From positions 62,001-126,000 of the forward strand of contig NZ_JBLTYX010000010.1 in assembly GCF_048066115.1 (NCBI RefSeq): a stretch of DNA of 64,000 nucleotides. The letters are read 5' to 3'. Below the pieces are notes generated by a model that made no database searches, was not told where the DNA came from, and saw only the letters and a program-made list of their open reading frames with translations. A program made the translations under genes and the position numbers. Positions 32,296 to 41,234 of the stretch are shown here, in pieces. The DNA comes from Niveispirillum sp048066115 (GTDB taxonomy: Bacteria > Pseudomonadota > Alphaproteobacteria > Azospirillales > Azospirillaceae). The stretch's first letter is position 1. The number at the start of each line of letters is the position of its first letter.

Positions 32296-33075
32296 TTGAA
32301 TTTCCTGCGCAAGATCCTGGCCCCTGTGGCGCCCAAGCCCAAGAAGCGGGTGCGCCCGGCCCTGCCGCCGCCGCGCCTGATGGCGGTGGCCGGCGTGCCG
32401 GTGCCCGTGGAGGTGCGGGTATCGGCGCGGGCAAGGCGGCTGTCCATGCGGGTGGACGCGGCGCGCAACATCGTGCGCGTCTCCACCCCGCCGCGCATTG
32501 CCGATGCCGATTTGCACCTGTTCGTGGGAAGGCACATGGACTGGCTGCGCCAGCGCCTGTCGGCGGTGCCGGACAAGGTGCCCTTCGTCCCCGGCGCAAT
32601 CGTTCCCATCCTTGGCATCGACCATGTCATCCGCCACGCACCCGATGGACGGCGCACGCCGCAGCGCCTGGCCCTGCCAGACGGCACGCATGAGCTGCGC
32701 GTGGGCGGGGAGGCGGAATTCGTGCCCCGCCGCGTGGCCGATTACCTGAAGGCCGAGGCCCGCCGCCTGCTGTCCGCGCGGTCGCAGGAAAAGGCGGCGC
32801 GGCTGGGCGTCCGCGTCGCCGGCATCACCGTGCGCGACACCAGATCCCGCTGGGGCAGTTGCTCACCCGACGGGCGCCTGTCCTATTGCTGGCGGCTGGT
32901 CATGGCCCCGGAACCGGTCTTCGACTATGTGGTCGCGCATGAGGTGGCCCATCTGCGGGAGATGAACCATTCCGCCCGCTTCTGGGCCGTGTGCGCCAGC
33001 CTGACCGACGGGGTGGACGACCATCGCGACTGGCTGCGCGCCAATGGCGCCCGGCTGCACCGTTATGGCGGCTGA
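32296..33075 (+). CDS. YgjP-type (DUF45) zinc metallopeptidase
   Basis: Protein of the YgjP/WLM metallopeptidase group, 259 residues from the TTG at 32296. The C-terminal half carries the family signature TRSRWGSCSPDGRLSYCWRL and the metal site HEVAHLREMNHSARFW, that is HExxH with a downstream H. Such proteins are thought to be cytoplasmic metal-dependent hydrolases, but their substrates remain mostly unknown. Start is uncertain: TTG 32296 has a distant GGAG, ATG 32380 would give a 231-residue form that still contains all motifs. The stop overlaps the next gene by 11 bp, which suggests cotranscription with the sulfatase-like gene. Confidence 0.85.
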   Translation: MNFLRKILAPVAPKPKKRVRPALPPPRLMAVAGVPVPVEVRVSARARRLSMRVDAARNIVRVSTPPRIADADLHLFVGRHMDWLRQRLSAVPDKVPFVPGAIVPILGIDHVIRHAPDGRRTPQRLALPDGTHELRVGGEAEFVPRRVADYLKAEARRLLSARSQEKAARLGVRVAGITVRDTRSRWGSCSPDGRLSYCWRLVMAPEPVFDYVVAHEVAHLREMNHSARFWAVCASLTDGVDDHRDWLRANGARLHRYGG

Positions 33076-34669
33076 CGCGCGGGCCTGGCTGGCGGCGCTC
33101 GCGGCCCTGGTGGTGCTGTCCCTGCTGCTGGGCCTGCCACCCATTCCCGGCCATATGCTGGCGCCCGACCATCGCGGGCTGGTGCTGGAACTGCCCTTGC
33201 TGCTGGCGGTGCTGGCCCTGGTGCGGGTTCGGCCGCAACCGGCCGTCGCCTGGGTGCTGGGGACCGCCTGCTGGTTGATCCTTTTGCTGCGGCTGGCCGA
33301 TCTGGTGGCCCTGATGACCGCCGGCCGGCGGTTCGAACCCGCCTTCGACCCAGCCCTGGTCCCCGCCCTCTGGGATGTGGTGGCCAAGGGTGCCAGCGGA
33401 CTGGCCTTAGGCATCGGTCTGATCGTCGGGCTGGGTGGGTTGCTGCTGCTCTGCCGTTGGCTGGCCGGGCTGGCACTGGTTCCTTTGGAGCTAAAGCATG
33501 GCCGCCCCGCCCTTTTTGCCCTGGGCCTGGGCTGCGCACTGGCGGCGCTCACCGGCCTGCCGCTGGTGCAGCCCCTGGACCGCGGACCTGTCGGCGCCAT
33601 CGCCGAACAGGCCGACCGCTGGCAGGAGGCGGAGCGGATGCAGGCGGCGATGCGGACCGTCCTCGCCCACGACCCGACGGCCGGCATCGCGCAGGACAGC
33701 CTGTTCGCCGCCCTGCGTGGCCGGCCCGTCATCCTGGCCTGGGTGGAATCCTACGGCTTCTCCGCCCTGACCGATCCGCGCCAGGCCGGGATCGTCCGTA
33801 GCCGGCTGGCGGCGCTGGACACGGAACTGGCCGGGGCGGGGTTCCGCCGCCGGTCGGGCCTGGTGGAAAGCCCGGTGATCGGCGGGCGCAGCTGGCTGGC
33901 CCATGGCACGCTGCGCGCCGGCATCCGCCAGGATCAACCCCTGGCCCAGCAACTGGTCCTGGCCGCCGGTCGCGGCGGGCTGGTGCGCAGCCTCGACCGC
34001 GCCGGATGGCGCACCATCGCCGCCATGCCCGGCCTGTCCATGCAATGGCTGGAAGGCCCCGCCTGGGGGTTCGAACAGGTGCTGGACCGTAGCGCCTTCG
34101 CCTATGACGGCCCCACCTTCGGCTGGTCGCCGATGCCAGACCAAGCCTTGCTCGCCAGCCTGACGCCGGAAAGGCTGGCCGGCGACACACGCCCCCTGTT
34201 CCTGGAAATCGTGCTGACCAGCAGCCACGCCCCCTGGACACCGCTTCCGCCCTGGCCAGCCGATGGCGCTTCCTATACCGACACCGACCTGCGCCCGGAT
34301 TATCGCGACATGGCCGGCGCCTATGGGCGGTCGCTGGACTACAGCCTGCGCGCCCTGGGTGACTGGCTTGTGCGGCGGGCCCCGACGGATGCGCTGATCC
34401 TCATCCTGGGCGACCACCCGGCTTTGGACTGGATTTCTGAGGGTCGCGACCATCTGGTGCCGCTGCACATCCTGTCACGCGATGCGGCATTGCTCGACCG
34501 GCTGGACGGTCTGTCCCTGGCCGATGGCATGGTGCCGGACGGAAATGGCAAACCCCTGCCAATGTGGGACATCTATCCGCAACTGCTGGCCCGTTTTGGT
34601 CCACAACCCTTGCCAGCACCGCCGATCCATGACGACATGGCGAAAAAACCTGGGGAGGCCACGCCATGA
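33065..34669 (+). CDS. membrane sulfatase-superfamily protein (LTA-synthase/phosphoethanolamine-transferase-like)
   Basis: Integral inner-membrane protein of 534 residues. About four to five hydrophobic segments fill residues 8-175, followed by a periplasmic alkaline-phosphatase-fold domain. Visible landmarks are VILAWVESYG (metal-binding E), GGRSWLAHGTL (probable catalytic Thr or Ser), EIVLTSSHAPW and LILILGDHP (metal-binding D and H). This is the pattern of LTA-synthase-like phosphoglycerol or phosphoethanolamine transferases that decorate surface glycans. Donor and acceptor are unknown. ATG at 33065 lies inside the metallopeptidase gene end; the gene in turn overlaps the LysR gene by ATGA, making a three-gene coupled block. 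Confidence 0.8.
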   Translation: MAADARAWLAALAALVVLSLLLGLPPIPGHMLAPDHRGLVLELPLLLAVLALVRVRPQPAVAWVLGTACWLILLLRLADLVALMTAGRRFEPAFDPALVPALWDVVAKGASGLALGIGLIVGLGGLLLLCRWLAGLALVPLELKHGRPALFALGLGCALAALTGLPLVQPLDRGPVGAIAEQADRWQEAERMQAAMRTVLAHDPTAGIAQDSLFAALRGRPVILAWVESYGFSALTDPRQAGIVRSRLAALDTELAGAGFRRRSGLVESPVIGGRSWLAHGTLRAGIRQDQPLAQQLVLAAGRGGLVRSLDRAGWRTIAAMPGLSMQWLEGPAWGFEQVLDRSAFAYDGPTFGWSPMPDQALLASLTPERLAGDTRPLFLEIVLTSSHAPWTPLPPWPADGASYTDTDLRPDYRDMAGAYGRSLDYSLRALGDWLVRRAPTDALILILGDHPALDWISEGRDHLVPLHILSRDAALLDRLDGLSLADGMVPDGNGKPLPMWDIYPQLLARFGPQPLPAPPIHDDMAKKPGEATP

Positions 34670-35559
34670 TCGACAAGCTCGAACTGTTCCTGGCCCTGGC
34701 CCGCGCCCGCCATTTCGGCCGTGCCGCGGAAGAGGCGGGCGTGTCCCAGCCCACCTTGTCGGCGGGGGTCAAGCATCTGGAGGAGATGCTGGGCGTGCCG
34801 CTGGTCGTGCGCGGGTCGCGTTTCCAGGGCTTCACGGCGGAGGGGGAACGGCTGCTGGAATGGTCGCGCCGGCTGGTCGGCGACTGGCGTGCCATGCGTC
34901 AGGATATCGACGCGCTGCGCAAGACGGTGTGCGGCCATTTCCGCCTGGCCGCCGTGCCCACCGCCCTGGCCATGGTGCCCAAGCTGACCATTTCCGTGCT
35001 GGACCGGCATCCGGGCGTGGATTTCCTGATCCTGGCATCCAACTCCCAGAAGATCATGGAGCAGGTGGAAAACCTGGCCATCGATGCCGGCCTGACCTAT
35101 CTGGACAATGAACCGGTCGGCAATTTCATCCAGATCCCGCTCTATCGCGAGCGCTATCACCTGATCACCGGGCCGGACAGCGCCTTCTCCGGACGAACGG
35201 AAGTGCGCTGGGCGGAATTGCAGGGCGTGCCGCTCTGCCTTCTGTCGCCCGACATGCAGAACCGCCGCATCATCGACCGCGCCCTGCACCGCGTGGGCGT
35301 GAAGGCGGAGGTGGCGGTGGAAAGCAATTCCATGACGGCGCTGGCCGCCCATGTCCGCACCGGCCGCTGGACCAGCATCATGCCCACCGTGCTAATGGAA
35401 GCCCTGGGCCTGCCCGTGGAATTGAAGGCCATCCCCCTGGTCGATCCGGTGATCGAGCATACGATCGGCATGGTGATGATGGACCGCGAGCCCCATTCCC
35501 CCATGGCCACTGCCATGATCGCGGCCGCCAAGCGGGTGTCGCTGATTCAAAATCCATAA
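34666..35559 (+). CDS. LysR-family transcriptional regulator, candidate regulator of the formate dehydrogenase operon
   Basis: A 297-residue LysR-type regulator with an N-terminal winged helix-turn-helix (LFLALARARHFGRAAEEAGVSQPTLSAGVKHLEEMLG) and a periplasmic-binding-protein-like effector domain. It lies 286 bp upstream of fdsG on the same strand. In Cupriavidus an LysR protein (FdsR) controls fds genes, so a matching role is plausible, although that gene is arranged differently. The start overlaps the previous gene stop (ATGA), so it could instead be an evolutionary passenger of that unit. Effector, possibly formate, is inferred. Confidence 0.88.
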   Translation: MIDKLELFLALARARHFGRAAEEAGVSQPTLSAGVKHLEEMLGVPLVVRGSRFQGFTAEGERLLEWSRRLVGDWRAMRQDIDALRKTVCGHFRLAAVPTALAMVPKLTISVLDRHPGVDFLILASNSQKIMEQVENLAIDAGLTYLDNEPVGNFIQIPLYRERYHLITGPDSAFSGRTEVRWAELQGVPLCLLSPDMQNRRIIDRALHRVGVKAEVAVESNSMTALAAHVRTGRWTSIMPTVLMEALGLPVELKAIPLVDPVIEHTIGMVMMDREPHSPMATAMIAAAKRVSLIQNP

Positions 35560-35591
35560 AATATCCCCGACAAAAGTCGAGATAAGCACCA

Positions 35592-35606
35592 TGAGAATGA
35601 TTCGCA
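35592..35606. promoter_or_regulatory. Fur-box-like 7-1-7 dyad upstream of fdsG
   Basis: TGAGAATGATTCGCA matches the 7-1-7 Fur consensus TGATAAT-N-ATTATCA at 11 of 14 positions. It lies about 240 bp before fdsG and just after the LysR gene. Iron control of an iron- and molybdenum-rich enzyme would make sense, but alphaproteobacterial Fur/Irr sites vary and this could be chance. Confidence 0.25.
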
Positions 35607-35845
35607 ACCACCGATAGCGCATGGTTAACGGCATCGCCGCATGCGGCGGGCGGGTGGCTGAAACCCCTTGTTTCCTGCGGCACACCACGAAAGTCATGCC
35701 ACGCCAATGGCTTGGATAGGGAGTGGGTGAACCTCTCTCATCCCAACCGTTCGATCAGGATGTGCAATCGCTCAACAAAACAATCCCATTGATATGGGGG
35801 GCTTTTCGGCAAAACCTGCAAAGGTGATTGCCCGCTGGAGTTCCC

Positions 35846-36322
35846 ATGACCCCCCTCATGCCTTGGGACGAGCGCCACGCAGCCGATATCATTCATCGGC
35901 ATCTGCATCTGGAGGGACCGACCCTCCCGATCCTGCATGCTCTGCAGGAGGCGTTCGGCTTTATTCCCGACCCTGTTGTGCCGATGATCGCCGATGCGCT
36001 GAACCTGTCGCGCGCGGAAATCCATGGCGTCGTCACCTTCTATCACGATTTCCGGCAACAGCCGGCGGGCCGCCACGTCATCAAACTCTGCCGGGCGGAG
36101 GCCTGCCAATCGGTGGGCGGGGAGAAGGTCGCCACCAGCCTGCTGGAACGGCTGGGCATCGCCTGGGGCGAGACCACCAAGGACGGCAACGTCACCGTAG
36201 AGGCCGTCTATTGCCTGGGCCTGTGCGCCTGCGCGCCCGCCGCCCTGGTGGATGGCGAGCCGGTGGGACGGCTGGATGGCGCCAAGCTGGCCGCCGCGGT
36301 TGAGGAGGTGCGCTGGTCATGA
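35846..36322 (+). CDS. fdsG: NAD-dependent formate dehydrogenase, gamma subunit
   Basis: The 158-residue NuoE-like [2Fe-2S] subunit of the soluble FdsGBA formate dehydrogenase. Cluster ligands are C82-x4-C87 and C123-x3-C127 in a thioredoxin-like fold. It passes electrons within the diaphorase half of the complex. The start at 35846 has GGAG seven bases upstream; an in-frame TTG at 35828 would add six residues. It overlaps fdsB by ATGA. First gene of fdsG-fdsB-[DUF433]-fdsA-fdhD-fdsD. Confidence 0.94.
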   Translation: MTPLMPWDERHAADIIHRHLHLEGPTLPILHALQEAFGFIPDPVVPMIADALNLSRAEIHGVVTFYHDFRQQPAGRHVIKLCRAEACQSVGGEKVATSLLERLGIAWGETTKDGNVTVEAVYCLGLCACAPAALVDGEPVGRLDGAKLAAAVEEVRWS

Positions 36323-37863
36323 CCCGTATCTTCATTCCCCAGGATGTGGCCGCCCTGGCCGTGGGTGCCGAAAAGGTCGCCAAATCCATCGCCGCCCAGG
36401 GTGGCGATCAGGTCACCATCATCCGCACCGGTTCGCGCGGCCTGTTCTGGCTGGAACCGATGGTGGAGGTGGAAACCCCCGCCGGCCGCATCGCCTATGG
36501 TCCCGTGGCGCCCTCCGACGTGCCTGGCCTGTTCGCGGCCGGCTTCCTGACCGGGGCCAAACACCCGCTCTGCCTTGGCCCCACGGAAGACATCCCCTGG
36601 CTGGCCCGCCAGAACCGCCTGACCTTCGCTCGTTGCGGCATCATCGATCCGCTGTCGATCACCGATTACAAAACCCATGACGGCTTCAAGGGCATCACCC
36701 GCGCGCTGAACCTGGGTCCCGCCAACACCATCGAAGAGGTGGTGAAGTCCGGCCTGCGCGGCCGTGGCGGTGCCGGCTTCCCCACCGGCGTAAAATGGCG
36801 CACGGTTGCCGCCGCCGCTGCCGATCGCCGCTACATCGTCTGCAACGCCGATGAGGGCGACAGCGGCACCTTTGCCGACCGCATGATGCTGGAAGGCGAT
36901 CCGCTGGCCCTGATCGAGGGCATGGTGATCGCCGGCTATGGCGTGGGGGCAAACAAGGGCTACGTTTATTCCCGCAGCGAATATCCCCACGCCAACCATG
37001 TCTTCAACCGCGCGCTTTATGTGGCGCGCAAGGCCGGGCTGCTGGGCCCGTCGGTCCTGGGCACCGATTTCGGCTTCGACATCGAATTGCGCGTCGGTGC
37101 CGGCGCCTATGTCTGCGGGGAGGAGACGGCCCTGCTGGAAAGCCTGGAGGGCAAGCGCGGCGTCGTCCGGGCCAAGCCGCCTTTGCCCGCCATCAAGGGC
37201 CTGTTCGGCCGGCCGACGGTGGTGAACAATCTGCTGTCGCTGGCCACCGTCCCCACCATCCTGGCCAATGGCGCGCAAGCCTATGCGAATTACGGCATGG
37301 GACGGTCGCGCGGTACCATGCCCATCCAGATCGCCGGCAATGTGAAGTTCGGCGGCCTGTTCGAGGATGCGTTCGGCATCACCCTGGGTGAGATCGTCAA
37401 CGAGGTCGGCGGCGGCACCCTGACAGGCCGTCCCGTCCGTGCCGCGCAGTGCGGCGGACCGCTGGGGGCCTATTTCCCCCCCTCCCTGTTCGACACGGCC
37501 TATGATTACGAGGCGTTCACGGCGCGCGGCGGCCTGATCGGCCATGGCGGCATCGTGGTGTTCGACGACAGTGTGGACATGGCGGCCCAGGCCCGTTTCG
37601 CCATGGAATTCTGCGCCATCGAATCTTGCGGCAAATGCACCCCCTGCCGCATCGGCTCCACGCGCGGGACCGAAGTGATCGACCGTATCCGGGCCGGTGT
37701 CGAGGTGGAGACCAATATCGCCCTGGTGGAGGATCTCTGCCAGACGATGAAGTTCGGCTCCCTCTGCGCCCTGGGTGGCTTCACCCCCTATCCGGTGTTG
37801 AGCGCCATCCAGCATTTCCCCGAGGATTTCCGGCGCGGGTCCATGCCCGTGGCGGCGGAATAG
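36319..37863 (+). CDS. fdsB: NAD-dependent formate dehydrogenase, beta (NADH/FMN) subunit
   Basis: A 514-residue NuoF-like flavoprotein that reduces NAD+ with electrons from the molybdenum subunit. An N-terminal thioredoxin-like extension (residues about 1-110) precedes the NADH/FMN domain, seen as GLRGRGGAGFPTGVKW and CNADEGDSGTFADR, followed by GAGAYVCGEETALLESLEG and the [4Fe-4S] motif ESCGKCTPCRIG near residue 435. All expected motifs are present. It overlaps fdsG by 4 bp. After it, a 500-bp insertion containing a DUF433 gene and a repeat separates it from fdsA, which is unusual because fdsB and fdsA are normally adjacent. Confidence 0.95.
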   Translation: MTRIFIPQDVAALAVGAEKVAKSIAAQGGDQVTIIRTGSRGLFWLEPMVEVETPAGRIAYGPVAPSDVPGLFAAGFLTGAKHPLCLGPTEDIPWLARQNRLTFARCGIIDPLSITDYKTHDGFKGITRALNLGPANTIEEVVKSGLRGRGGAGFPTGVKWRTVAAAAADRRYIVCNADEGDSGTFADRMMLEGDPLALIEGMVIAGYGVGANKGYVYSRSEYPHANHVFNRALYVARKAGLLGPSVLGTDFGFDIELRVGAGAYVCGEETALLESLEGKRGVVRAKPPLPAIKGLFGRPTVVNNLLSLATVPTILANGAQAYANYGMGRSRGTMPIQIAGNVKFGGLFEDAFGITLGEIVNEVGGGTLTGRPVRAAQCGGPLGAYFPPSLFDTAYDYEAFTARGGLIGHGGIVVFDDSVDMAAQARFAMEFCAIESCGKCTPCRIGSTRGTEVIDRIRAGVEVETNIALVEDLCQTMKFGSLCALGGFTPYPVLSAIQHFPEDFRRGSMPVAAE

Positions 37864-37937
37864 GGGGCGGGGATGCTTGGCGGAACCGCACTTTCGGCCT
37901 ATCTTGATCCTGTCGCCGCCGTGCGGAAGGGAAAGCC

Positions 37938-38147
37938 ATGCCCCAGCTTGATCGCATCACCCAGGATCCGTCCGTCATGGGCGACAAGCCCTGCGTCCGC
38001 GGCCTGCGCGTCACGGTGGGCATGCTGGTCGCCCAGGTTGGCGCCGGACGCGGAATCTACGAGCTTCTGGGCGATTATCCGTATCTGGAACGCGAGGACA
38101 TCCTGCAAGCCCTGCGCTACGCGGCTTGGCCTATCTGCTTGCAGTAA
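37938..38147 (+). CDS. DUF433 (VapB-like antitoxin-type) small protein
   Basis: A 69-residue protein of the DUF433 family: ITQDPSVMGDKPCVRGLRVTVGMLVAQV then GDYPYLEREDILQALRYAAW, the family core with a predicted winged helix-turn-helix. DUF433 proteins often act as antitoxins to a PIN or DUF5615 toxin, but no toxin gene follows. The C-terminal tail after RYAAW is short and the inverted-repeat element begins 20 bp past the stop, so the gene may be clipped. GGAAGGG precedes the ATG. It is an intruder inside the formate dehydrogenase operon, on the same strand. Confidence 0.75.
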   Translation: MPQLDRITQDPSVMGDKPCVRGLRVTVGMLVAQVGAGRGIYELLGDYPYLEREDILQALRYAAWPICLQ

Positions 38148-38166
38148 CGCGAAAGCCAAAATCCAC

Positions 38167-38287
38167 CGTCATCCCGGCGAAAGCCGGGACCCAGGGGCCA
38201 AGCGCCCAACCTCTCGGCAGCGCCGGTCGAGGGAGCGGATAGGTTTGCCCTTATGGCCCCTGGGTCCCGGCTTTCGCCGGGATGACG
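38167..38287. repeat. inverted-repeat element with 34-bp perfect arms, copy 2
   Basis: Arms 38167-38200 and 38254-38287 are identical to those at 3117-3238. The 53-nt middle contains AACCTCTCGGCAGCG, the reverse complement of which (CGCTGCCGAGAGGTT) appears in the middle of the copy at 3117, so the two copies sit in opposite orientations. It is located between the DUF433 gene and fdsA. A hairpin this strong would be expected to stall transcription or to stabilise the upstream mRNA. Confidence 0.85.
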
Positions 38288-38363
38288 AGAAAAGCAATTC
38301 CACAATCACGTCGGGCCCCGATTGCGAGCGCCCGGCCTCCCCCCTGAATCAGGAGCGGGCCAA

Positions 38364-41234
38364 ATGACTCTCGTGCACGAAACTGACTATGGCACCCCCG
38401 CGTCGCGGTCGGAAAAGCTGGTGACCCTGACCATCGACGGGCAGAGCGTCACCGTGCCGGAAGGCACCTCCATCATGCGGGCGGCCATGGAGATGGGGAC
38501 GCAGATCCCCAAGCTCTGCGCCACCGACATGGTCGATGCCTATGGTTCCTGCCGCCTCTGCCTGGTGGAGATCGAGGGGCGGAACGGTACGCCGTCTTCC
38601 TGCACCACGCCCGTGGCGCCGGGCCTGAACGTGAAGACCCAGACCCCGCGCCTGAAGCAGCTGCGCAAGGGGGTGATGGAGCTTTACATCTCCGACCATC
38701 CGCTGGACTGCCTGACCTGTGCGGCCAATGGCGATTGCGAATTGCAGGACATGGCCGGTGCCGTGGGCCTGCGCGAGGTGCGCTATGGCATGGATGGCGC
38801 CAACCATTTCGCGCCCACGTCGAAACTGAAACTGCCCAAGGATGAGAGCAACCCCTATTTCACCTACGACCCCGCCAAATGCATCGTCTGCTCCCGCTGC
38901 GTGCGGGCGTGCGAGGAGGTGCAGGGAACCTTCGCGCTGACCATCGAGGGACGCGGTTTCGACAGCCGGGTGTCGCCGGGCCAGCATAACGCCTTCATGG
39001 ACAGCGACTGCGTGTCCTGCGGCGCCTGTGTCCAGGCCTGCCCCACCGCGACACTTCAGGAAAAGTCGGTCATCGAGATCGGGCAGCCGGAACATTCCGT
39101 CGTCACCACCTGCGCCTATTGCGGCGTGGGCTGCGCCTTCAAGGCGGAAATGCGGGGGGACGAGCTGGTGCGCATGGTCCCCTACAAGGATGGCAAGGCC
39201 AACCGGGGCCATTCCTGCGTGAAGGGCCGCTTCGCCTGGGGCTATGCCACACACAAGGAACGCATCCTGTCGCCGATGATCCGCGACAGCATCGACCAGC
39301 CCTGGCGCGAGGTCGGCTGGGAGGAGGCGATCGGGTTCACCGCCAACCGGCTGAAGAACATCCAGGCCAAATATGGCAAGGACAGCATCGGCGGCATCAC
39401 CTCTTCCCGCTGCACCAATGAAGAAACCTTTCTGGTGCAGAAGCTGATCCGCGCCGGCTTCGGCACCAACAATGTCGATACCTGCGCCCGCGTCTGCCAT
39501 TCCCCCACCGGTTACGGGTTGAAGACCACCTTCGGCACCTCGGCGGGCACCCAGGATTTCGACTCTGTCGAACATACCGATGTGGTGATCGTTATCGGCG
39601 CCAACCCGACGGACGGGCATCCGGTCTTCGCGTCCCGCCTGAAGAAGCGGCTGCGCCAGGGGGCCAAGCTGATCGTCATCGATCCGCGCCGCATCGACAT
39701 GGTGAAGTCGCCCCATATCAAGGCGGCCGTGCATCTCCCCCTGCGGCCGGGCACCAATGTCGCCATCGTCACCGCGCTGGCCCATGTCATCGTCAGCGAA
39801 GGGCTGGTGGATGAGGAATTCGTGCGCGAACGCTGCGACTGGACGGATTTCCAGGAATGGGCCGCCTTCGTCGCCGAACCGCGCAACAGCCCGGAGGTGG
39901 TCGGGCCGATGGCGGGCGTGGAGCCCGACGCCATCCGCCAGGCCGCCCGCATCTTCGCCACCGGCGGCAATGGCGCCATTTATTACGGCCTGGGCGTGAC
40001 CGAGCATTCCCAGGGCAGCACCACGGTGATGGCCATCGCCAATCTGGCCATGGCCACGGGCAATATCGGCCGGCCGGGCGTGGGCGTGAACCCGCTGCGC
40101 GGACAGAACAATGTCCAGGGCGCCTGCGACATGGGTTCCTTCCCGCATGAATTCTCCGGTTACCGCCATGTCGCCGACGATGCCGTGCGCATCATGTTCG
40201 AGGAATTGTGGGGCGTGCCGCTGTCGGCCGAACCCGGCCTGCGCATCCCCAACATGCTGGACGCCGCCGTCGACGGGACCTTCAAGGGCCTCTATGTGCA
40301 GGGTGAGGATATCCTTCAGTCCGATCCCAACACCCACCATGTCGCCGCCGGCCTGGCCGCCATGGAATGCGTCATCGTCCAGGACCTGTTCCTGAACGAG
40401 ACGGCCAATTACGCCCATGTCTTCCTGCCCGGGTGTACCTTCCTGGAAAAGGACGGCACCTTCACCAACGCCGAACGCCGCATCCAGCGGGTGCGCCGGG
40501 TGATGGCGCCCAAGAACGGCTATGCCGACTGGGAAGTGACCCTGCTGCTGGCCAAGGCCATGGGCTTCACCATGGATTACGCCCATCCCAGCCAGATCAT
40601 GGACGAAATCGCCAAGGTCACCCCCAGCTTCAAGGGTGTCTCCTATCAGCGGCTGGAGGAAATGGGGTCGATCCAGTGGCCCTGCAACGACAAGGCACCC
40701 CTGGGCACGCCCGTCATGCATATCGGCGGCTTCGTGCGCGGCAAGGGCAAGTTCGTGATCACGGAGTACATCCCGACGGAGGAGCGCACCGGTGCCCGCT
40801 TCCCGCTGCTACTGACCACGGGCCGCATCCTGTCGCAGTACAATGTCGGCGCCCAGACCCGCCGCACGGCCAACACCGTGTTCCATGGCGAGGACCGGCT
40901 GGAAATCCATCCCCATGATGCGGAAAACCGCGGCGTCAAGGATGGCGACTGGGTGAAGCTGCAAAGCCGGGCGGGGGAGACCACGCTGCGGGCGGAGATC
41001 ACCGAGCGGGTGGCGCCCGGCGTGGTCTACACCACCTTCCATCACCCCGACACGCAGGCCAACGTCATCACCACCGACTATTCCGACTGGGCCACCAACT
41101 GCCCGGAATACAAGGTGACGGCGGTGCAGATCAGCCTGTCCAACGGCCCCACCCAATGGCAGCAGGAGTACGAGGCGCAGGCCCAGCGCTCCCGCCGCAT
41201 CGCAGGCCATGACCCGGCGGAGGCGGCGGAGTGA
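38364..41234 (+). CDS. fdsA: NAD-dependent formate dehydrogenase, alpha (molybdenum) subunit
   Basis: Catalytic subunit oxidising formate to CO2 with bis-MGD molybdenum. The 956 residues include an N-terminal NuoG-like [2Fe-2S] domain (CRLCLVE), a histidine-cysteine-type segment (CLTCAANGDCELQ), two ferredoxin-type [4Fe-4S] clusters (CIVCSRCVRAC and CVSCGACVQACP), a proximal [4Fe-4S] site (CAYCGVGC) and the molybdenum active-site cysteine C378 in CARVCHSPT, so it is the Cys rather than the selenocysteine form. Length equals that of known FdsA. Start at 38364 has AGGAG. The stop overlaps fdhD through GTGA. Confidence 0.95.
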   Translation: MTLVHETDYGTPASRSEKLVTLTIDGQSVTVPEGTSIMRAAMEMGTQIPKLCATDMVDAYGSCRLCLVEIEGRNGTPSSCTTPVAPGLNVKTQTPRLKQLRKGVMELYISDHPLDCLTCAANGDCELQDMAGAVGLREVRYGMDGANHFAPTSKLKLPKDESNPYFTYDPAKCIVCSRCVRACEEVQGTFALTIEGRGFDSRVSPGQHNAFMDSDCVSCGACVQACPTATLQEKSVIEIGQPEHSVVTTCAYCGVGCAFKAEMRGDELVRMVPYKDGKANRGHSCVKGRFAWGYATHKERILSPMIRDSIDQPWREVGWEEAIGFTANRLKNIQAKYGKDSIGGITSSRCTNEETFLVQKLIRAGFGTNNVDTCARVCHSPTGYGLKTTFGTSAGTQDFDSVEHTDVVIVIGANPTDGHPVFASRLKKRLRQGAKLIVIDPRRIDMVKSPHIKAAVHLPLRPGTNVAIVTALAHVIVSEGLVDEEFVRERCDWTDFQEWAAFVAEPRNSPEVVGPMAGVEPDAIRQAARIFATGGNGAIYYGLGVTEHSQGSTTVMAIANLAMATGNIGRPGVGVNPLRGQNNVQGACDMGSFPHEFSGYRHVADDAVRIMFEELWGVPLSAEPGLRIPNMLDAAVDGTFKGLYVQGEDILQSDPNTHHVAAGLAAMECVIVQDLFLNETANYAHVFLPGCTFLEKDGTFTNAERRIQRVRRVMAPKNGYADWEVTLLLAKAMGFTMDYAHPSQIMDEIAKVTPSFKGVSYQRLEEMGSIQWPCNDKAPLGTPVMHIGGFVRGKGKFVITEYIPTEERTGARFPLLLTTGRILSQYNVGAQTRRTANTVFHGEDRLEIHPHDAENRGVKDGDWVKLQSRAGETTLRAEITERVAPGVVYTTFHHPDTQANVITTDYSDWATNCPEYKVTAVQISLSNGPTQWQQEYEAQAQRSRRIAGHDPAEAAE

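Noticed and set aside
38100..38170. Frameshift that would restore a longer DUF433 C-terminus.
   Set aside because: Reading the other frames after RYAAW did not give a convincing family tail, so I call it short or clipped rather than frameshifted.
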